Below, piece after piece: positions 57,921 through 64,000 of a DNA stretch of 64,000 nucleotides. The stretch spans positions 12,730,884-12,794,883 of the forward strand of contig CAJFCV020000004.1 of assembly GCA_904066235.2 (NCBI GenBank). The letters run 5' to 3'. The position numbers and the translations under genes were made by a program. Under the pieces are notes generated by a model. That model worked only from the letters and a program-made list of their open reading frames with translations. It searched no databases and was not told where the DNA came from. The stretch is from Bursaphelenchus xylophilus (taxonomy: Eukaryota > Nematoda > Chromadorea > Rhabditida > Aphelenchoididae). Each line of letters opens with the position of its first letter. Position 1 is the first letter of the stretch.

Positions 57921-58654
57921 GGAGTTTCGGGTTGATATTGCACGACGATTATACTATATATGATGTCAAAGATCATGTTTAAAGGTTGACAAGGATCCGT
58001 ATAACCTTAGCTTTCTGTGTGAGGTTGTTTGTGCAAGTTTCGTTGTAATATTTCGCCTTTATCGATAAAAAGACCCATGCACGGCAACCCGAAGTGTTTG
58101 CTGGCTCCTTTCGACACTTCGCCCGTTCTGTATCGGTCCAAATCAAACGAAATGTCACAAAAGAATTTTTCGTGGGATTTTCCGACCAAAAAAATTTTTC
58201 TCGGAAATATTTTATTTCTTTTGTCAATTTTGACACTTCGTTTGGACGAAACTCACAAGTGGGCGGGAAATATTTTTCTTTTAATATTTCGGGGTGCCGC
58301 ACGTCAAGCTGAGATAAGCTAAAACAGTCCGGTTAAAACAGTACCGAGAATGGCAATGCAATTAATTTATGCAACCTCGGGTAAAGGCCATCAAGATCCT
58401 CTAGTGCCCCAATCGTCACCTTGGCCATATTGGACGTTTTAGGAAAAGCTTGATATTGTGCGTAAATAAGTCTATTGCATAATAAAAAAGTAAGATCTGA
58501 AGTTTTTTAAAGAGCCATATAGTGTTTGTGTGCAGTATTTAGAAAATAAAATCCCGATTTCCCCTGTTTATTTGCAGAACCATTGTTGACTTCAAGGAAC
58601 CAAATAACAACCATTTCGGAGTCTCTAGTTTAAAGCGTTCTAATAATTGCTTTT

Positions 58655-58770
58655 TAAAGGCAAATTTTCCATATGGAACTTTCCCGCGGGGTCTGATCGT
58701 GGCGGAAAATACCAACATTTATAATTGTTTTTTTCAACGAAAAACCGTCCGACTCTGTGGACATACATAT
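58655..58770 (+). pseudogene. Decayed inverted paralogue of the 57 kb gene (5' part)
   Basis: Plus-strand reading FSIWNFPAGSDRGGKYQHL then a stop, continuing FSTKNRPTLWTYI, against HSIWNLSAGSDSSGKYQYI and LPTKR in the 57 kb model. Opposite orientation, so an inverted duplication followed by decay. Confidence 0.4.
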
Positions 58771-58898
58771 ATACATTGTGTTGAGCGCAGGCGTAGTATA
58801 CGGAGTCGTATTCCATGATTTTGCGGGAAAGAAGCACGAAAGAAAGATTTGACCCGAGGTGTCTAGTCTGACACGAAATAAATTAGATGTATTCAGAT

Positions 58899-59709
58899 TA
58901 GAGGTGGCAATCGGGCTGGGCCGGCCCGGCCGGGCCCGGTGATTGGGCCGGGCCGGGCCGGGCCTGAGCAGATTTGAAAAAGCCCTGGGCCGGCCTGACC
59001 GCTTCGGTCCGCGGGCCGGGCCGACACTTTCGGCCCGGCCCGGAAGGCAGATAAGTAAAAAATTTTTAATGCTAAACCAGCAAAATAAAGCACAAATGCT
59101 TTGTAGAATGGATGGAAATTAGATTAAACTTTTTTTGACTTATACGCAATTTTACTACCTTTTAAAATTATGCATTTATATGTATATGTGACTTATTATG
59201 TATATGTAAAATCCCACCCAAATATGCAAGGGTCGGGCAAAAATCTTCGAATTTTTTGTGATAAACTTAAAAATTTCACTGTAATTTTGATTCCTTGATG
59301 TAAATGAAAGTGTTTAAAAAGTTTTTGGTTAACCATGTACCTTATAACGTCCATACTTTTATATAGCTAACTTCCTATAGGATTAAAAAATTCAACACAA
59401 TCCAACTCCTTGGCTAGGTTTTAGCTACCTGTACGGATGTTCCAGTCATCCGACTAGACTTTTTAATTTCACGCAGACACACGTAAAAGCCTTCTGGAAA
59501 GCATAAGAACTTCCAGTAGAAAGTGCAAAGACTTTTATCCAACTTTTCTGTATTAGCGGGCCAAACCGGGCCGGGCCGGCCTGGGCTTTCACCGGGCCGG
59601 GCCGGGCCGGGCCTGGGCAAGTTTGAAAAAGCCCTGGGCCGGCCTGGTCACTTCGGCCCGCGGGCCGGGCCGCAAAAATCGGCCCGGCCCGGCCCGATTG
59701 CCACCTCTA
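58899..59709. mobile_element. Non-autonomous hAT-like element with GC-rich ends and 8-bp duplication
   Basis: 811 bp. Terminal inverted repeats start TAGAGGTGGCAATCGGGC and continue for about 150 bp of GGGCCGGGCC-type sequence at each end (58899-59047 and 59559-59709); the middle is A/T rich. The 8-bp direct repeat ATTCAGAT stands at 58891-58898 and 59710-59717. An 8-bp duplication and T/CAGRGGTGGCAA-like ends are hAT hallmarks. There is no transposase. Confidence 0.88.
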
Positions 59710-59717
59710 ATTCAGAT

Positions 59718-60370
59718 TGAATCTAATTCATGGAATAACAAAAAAAAGTATGAAGATATTAGCTTTTTTGCCTGAAAAATATGGCTCAATACCTCAGCTA
59801 AATATTTCCGCTAAAGCCAAGCTAAAATTTTTATGGGTTATAATTGTTACGCTGCTTTCTGAAAAATGCAACTTACATTGATCGTTATGTATTTTCCAAA
59901 TTGCTCCAAGTTTATGGCATTTTCTCCCACATAACTCTCATATAGAGCTATTTTTATCATGCACAAACGTCACCGTCACTGCTGAGTCCTTTCGTTTTGT
60001 TTGATCAGCCCATAAATCACTCATTTCGTCTCCAAAACAAGAATTATTCAATGTAAACTCTGAGTTGTCAAAACAGCTTTACAATAAATAATGTCCCGCG
60101 GAAACAGCGAGCCAGAAAAAGCAGTCTAAACATCGCAAATATATATTGTTTAAACGGTTTCCGGGAACGGTAATGTTTTTGAATACACTGAATTCCGAGA
60201 AAATCACACATCAAAAGTTGAAAGTATAAGACATCGAAGATGGTGGGAATGGCTACTGTAAGCACGCATGTGAATATCCAGTGAGAAGGAAATGCATCAG
60301 GAATTAAAAGGATTTACAGTCATTTGTCAAGGCAATCGCCAAGGATTAATTAGGGTAATCCTCACTTTAG
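59718..60370. other. Intergenic region
   Basis: A/T-rich sequence; no gene or repeat recognised. Confidence 0.4.
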
Positions 60371-61022
60371 ATGAAACAGTTTGGAGACAGTCACACTGCG
60401 GATAGGCTCATTGCAGAAAATTGCAACCTGTATGAGCAGGACTAACATTTGAAGGGACCGAATGGACATGGAAATTTTTTCGAGAATCCGAACTCGCGCT
60501 TTGCAGAAACAACCGAAATTTCTAGCTCAAAAATTGTTTTTGATTGTCGGTGGTGTAAAACTTAGAGTTAACGCTCTCTTGCTGGTTTTATCGCGCGGAA
60601 TTTATAGTCTTATGTAAGTCAGGTATGAACGACCTAGCAAGGCTTTTTTGGAAGAAAAGAATCTGCGCGTTTGGCGTCAAAAAGAGAGCCAGCTTTACTA
60701 TCAGTCTGTTGGGAAAAGCAATGATGCGCGATTCCAATACGCGTCTCAACCGAAAACTGGTACTAAGAATTATCTGCCGTCAGAGGTAAGTCGGGTAAAC
60801 TATTGCGTAGATTTCACTGCCAAAACTTCCCGGCACTCCGACGTTATTTTGGAGGCTGTTGTGATGTGATTTTTTGAGTCATAAGAAGCCTTGCAGGGCT
60901 TGATCCGCTCTGGCCAAACAGTCGAAAGCAAATTTGATCCAGCAAAGTCCAAATTTATAGTCAGAATGCACCAGAGACACAAAAAGACAATGACTGGTGA
61001 AGGTTTTAAACAGTACGATTAA
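60371..61022 (+). CDS. Last gene before the telomere: small uncharacterised basic protein
   Basis: Three exons: 60371-60429, 60623-60785 and 60897-61022, giving 115 residues with all phases closed. The ATG follows directly on CTCACTTTAG, a likely spliced-leader acceptor. The protein is hydrophilic and basic: FGDSHTADRLIAENCNLYER, FLEEKNLRVWRQKESQLYYQ, SKFIVRMHQRHKKTMTGEGF. No signal peptide, membrane segment or known domain was recognised; a small mitochondrial or RNA-linked protein would fit its composition, but that is a guess. A PIF/Harbinger-like fragment (AACTCGCGCTTTGCAGAAAC, about 60450-60545) sits in intron 1. The stop is 264 bp from the first uninterrupted telomere unit. Confidence 0.68.
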
Positions 61023-61159
61023 CTCAGGATTTTGTTGCCCTTCTCTAATTCTTAAACGTTTAGTAGAGTTGTTGGTTATTGAGTTTCGACTAACAAGATG
61101 CTGGACTTTTGCGCTATTGAAGGCTTGATTTATAATCCACGCGGCTTCTTATAAATAAC

Positions 61160-61286
61160 GTAAGGATCTGGGCATAGACCTAAGGCTAAGTAAGAAACTG
61201 GCTTGGCTTAGCATTTTGCGCATTTAGCTTAGGCTAAGTCTAATTCTCAGCTCAGGATAAGTCTGATTCTTAGCCTAAGCGTATGC
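61160..61286. repeat. Degenerate telomere-like junction
   Basis: Broken pieces of the telomere unit in both orientations (CCTAAGGCTAAGTAAG, TTAGCTTAGGCTAAG, TTAGCCTAAGCG) lead into the perfect array. Confidence 0.7.
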
Positions 61287-63976
61287 TTAGGCTTAGGCTT
61301 AGGCTTAGGCTTAGGCTTAGGCTTAGGCTTAGGCTTAGGCTTAGGCTTAGGCTTAGGCTTAGGCTTAGGCTTAGGCTTAGGCTTAGGCTTAGGCTTAGGC
61401 TTAGGCTTAGGCTTAGGCTTAGGCTTAGGCTTAGGCTTAGGCTTAGGCTTAGGCTTAGGCTTAGGCTTAGGCTTAGGCTTAGGCTTAGGCTTAGGCTTAG
61501 GCTTAGGCTTAGGCTTAGGCTTAGGCTTAGGCTTAGGCTTAGGCTTAGGCTTAGGCTTAGGCTTAGGCTTAGGCTTAGGCTTAGGCTTAGGCTTAGGCTT
61601 AGGCTTAGGCTTAGGCTTAGGCTTAGGCTTAGGCTTAGGCTTAGGCTTAGGCTTAGGCTTAGGCTTAGGCTTAGGCTTAGGCTTAGGCTTAGGCTTAGGC
61701 TTAGGCTTAGGCTTAGGCTTAGGCTTAGGCTTAGGCTTAGGCTTAGGCTTAGGCTTAGGCTTAGGCTTAGGCTTAGGCTTAGGCTTAGGCTTAGGCTTAG
61801 GCTTAGGCTTAGGCTTAGGCTTAGGCTTAGGCTTAGGCTTAGGCTTAGGCTTAGGCTTAGGCTTAGGCTTAGGCTTAGGCTTAGGCTTAGGCTTAGGCTT
61901 AGGCTTAGGCTTAGGCTTAGGCTTAGGCTTAGGCTTAGGCTTAGGCTTAGGCTTAGGCTTAGGCTTAGGCTTAGGCTTAGGCTTAGGCTTAGGCTTAGGC
62001 TTAGGCTTAGGCTTAGGCTTAGGCTTAGGCTTAGGCTTAGGCTTAGGCTTAGGCTTAGGCTTAGGCTTAGGCTTAGGCTTAGGCTTAGGCTTAGGCTTAG
62101 GCTTAGGCTTAGGCTTAGGCTTAGGCTTAGGCTTAGGCTTAGGCTTAGGCTTAGGCTTAGGCTTAGGCTTAGGCTTAGGCTTAGGCTTAGGCTTAGGCTT
62201 AGGCTTAGGCTTAGGCTTAGGCTTAGGCTTAGGCTTAGGCTTAGGCTTAGGCTTAGGCTTAGGCTTAGGCTTAGGCTTAGGCTTAGGCTTAGGCTTAGGC
62301 TTAGGCTTAGGCTTAGGCTTAGGCTTAGGCTTAGGCTTAGGCTTAGGCTTAGGCTTAGGCTTAGGCTTAGGCTTAGGCTTAGGCTTAGGCTTAGGCTTAG
62401 GCTTAGGCTTAGGCTTAGGCTTAGGCTTAGGCTTAGGCTTAGGCTTAGGCTTAGGCTTAGGCTTAGGCTTAGGCTTAGGCTTAGGCTTAGGCTTAGGCTT
62501 AGGCTTAGGCTTAGGCTTAGGCTTAGGCTTAGGCTTAGGCTTAGGCTTAGGCTTAGGCTTAGGCTTAGGCTTAGGCTTAGGCTTAGGCTTAGGCTTAGGC
62601 TTAGGCTTAGGCTTAGGCTTAGGCTTAGGCTTAGGCTTAGGCTTAGGCTTAGGCTTAGGCTTAGGCTTAGGCTTAGGCTTAGGCTTAGGCTTAGGCTTAG
62701 GCTTAGGCTTAGGCTTAGGCTTAGGCTTAGGCTTAGGCTTAGGCTTAGGCTTAGGCTTAGGCTTAGGCTTAGGCTTAGGCTTAGGCTTAGGCTTAGGCTT
62801 AGGCTTAGGCTTAGGCTTAGGCTTAGGCTTAGGCTTAGGCTTAGGCTTAGGCTTAGGCTTAGGCTTAGGCTTAGGCTTAGGCTTAGGCTTAGGCTTAGGC
62901 TTAGGCTTAGGCTTAGGCTTAGGCTTAGGCTTAGGCTTAGGCTTAGGCTTAGGCTTAGGCTTAGGCTTAGGCTTAGGCTTAGGCTTAGGCTTAGGCTTAG
63001 GCTTAGGCTTAGGCTTAGGCTTAGGCTTAGGCTTAGGCTTAGGCTTAGGCTTAGGCTTAGGCTTAGGCTTAGGCTTAGGCTTAGGCTTAGGCTTAGGCTT
63101 AGGCTTAGGCTTAGGCTTAGGCTTAGGCTTAGGCTTAGGCTTAGGCTTAGGCTTAGGCTTAGGCTTAGGCTTAGGCTTAGGCTTAGGCTTAGGCTTAGGC
63201 TTAGGCTTAGGCTTAGGCTTAGGCTTAGGCTTAGGCTTAGGCTTAGGCTTAGGCTTAGGCTTAGGCTTAGGCTTAGGCTTAGGCTTAGGCTTAGGCTTAG
63301 GCTTAGGCTTAGGCTTAGGCTTAGGCTTAGGCTTAGGCTTAGGCTTAGGCTTAGGCTTAGGCTTAGGCTTAGGCTTAGGCTTAGGCTTAGGCTTAGGCTT
63401 AGGCTTAGGCTTAGGCTTAGGCTTAGGCTTAGGCTTAGGCTTAGGCTTAGGCTTAGGAGGCTTAGGCTTAGGCTTAGGCTTAGGCTTAGGCTTAGGCTTA
63501 GGCTTAGGCTTAGGCTTAGGCTTAGGCTTAGGCTTAGGCTTAGGCTTAGGCTTAGGCTTAGGCTTAGGCTTAGGCTTAGGCTTAGGCTTAGGCTTAGGCT
63601 TAGGCTTAGGCTTAGGCTTAGGCTTAGGCTTAGGCTTAGGCTTAGGCTTAGGCTTAGGCTTAGGCTTAGGCTTAGGCTTAGGCTTAGGCTTAGGCTTAGG
63701 CTTAGGCTTAGGCTTAGGCTTAGGCTTAGGCTTAGGCTTAGGCTTAGGCTTAGGCTTAGGCTCTCTAGGCTTAGGCTTAGGCTTAGGCTTAGGCTTAGGC
63801 TTAGGCTTAGGCTTAGGCTTAGGCTTAGGCTTAGGCTTAGGGCTTAGGCTTAGGCTTAGGCCTAGGCTTAGGCTTAGGCTTAGGCTTAGGCTTAGGCTTA
63901 GGCTTAGGCTTAGGCTTAGGCTTAGGCTTAGGCTTAGGCTTAGGCTGAAGGCTTAGGCTTAGGCTTAGGCTTAGGC
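61287..63976 (+). repeat. Nematode telomere array (TTAGGC)n
   Basis: About 2690 bp, near 448 units of TTAGGC, the canonical nematode telomere repeat, with the G-rich strand pointing to the window end as expected for a right-hand chromosome end. The first 2.16 kb has no interruption. Irregular units (near 63456, 63761, 63840, 63861 and 63946) all fall in the last 0.53 kb. Confidence 0.97.
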
Positions 63977-64000
63977 AGCAATACGTAACTGAACGAAGTA
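63977..64000. other. Sequencing-adapter remnant (Oxford Nanopore ligation adapter)
   Basis: The final 24 bases are not telomeric. They agree, from memory, with the reverse complement of the Nanopore Y-adapter top strand, including the whole bottom strand GCAATACGTAACTGAACGAA plus GT (63978-63999). It is an artefact of an untrimmed read, and implies that the last read reached the physical DNA end. Confidence 0.9.

Noticed and set aside
61283..63847. 854-codon open frame of alternating Leu-Arg
   Set aside because: It is the telomere repeat read in one frame; six-base units give endless dipeptides. Not a gene.

Overview
The window is the right end of a nematode chromosome or contig. It finishes in about 2.7 kb of the nematode telomere repeat TTAGGC (G-rich strand running toward the end), followed by 24 bases that match, from memory, an Oxford Nanopore ligation adapter. 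Genes are compact, with many 36-50 nt introns, frequent TTTTCAG-type acceptors, several likely leader-splice acceptors just before start codons, and nematode-only families such as Srt chemoreceptors. I cannot name the species. All gene models below were spliced by hand from both strands and checked for open frame and intron phase.

Layout. 0-12.5 kb: partial aspartyl-protease homologue (-) with a broken catalytic triad, Golgi sulfotransferase (+), purple acid phosphatase (+), active-type aspartyl protease (-). 14.4-22.1 kb: two cytochrome P450 genes facing tail to tail as an inverted duplication, with a 1.2 kb fold-back element in an intron of the second. 23.2-24.6 kb: serpentine receptor (-). 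27-31 kb: two convergent secreted low-complexity genes, a glycine-rich peptide (+) and a 974-residue proline-rich protein (-) with about 31 tandem 29-residue units, each carrying a Lys-Arg site. 31.9-44.7 kb is a housekeeping block: PAICS, DPH3, an uncharacterised short-motif protein, DUS3, a saposin-like protein, a thioredoxin-like protein, an acidic nuclear-type protein and MRPL46. 45-51.9 kb: a small protein, a secreted Cys-rich protein, an Srt receptor and a repeat-type family protein. 52.8-56.4 kb: histidine acid phosphatase, split by a 1.5 kb fold-back. 56.8-61 kb: decaying paralogues, a GC-rich hAT-like element and a last 115-residue gene that ends only 264 bp before the telomere array.

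Mobile DNA is dense and mostly non-autonomous: a PIF/Harbinger-like MITE family (TWA target duplications), a Tc1/mariner-like 0.25 kb palindromic MITE (TA), a 1.06 kb palindrome (TA), two large fold-backs with TTAA flanks and a hAT-like element with a perfect 8-bp duplication. Most sit inside introns of otherwise intact genes.

No operon-like functional system is evident. The most unusual biology is the dibasic-processed proline-rich polyprotein, the long hairpins inside introns, and three enzyme-family members that have each lost a catalytic residue. No tRNA, rRNA or CRISPR array was found.
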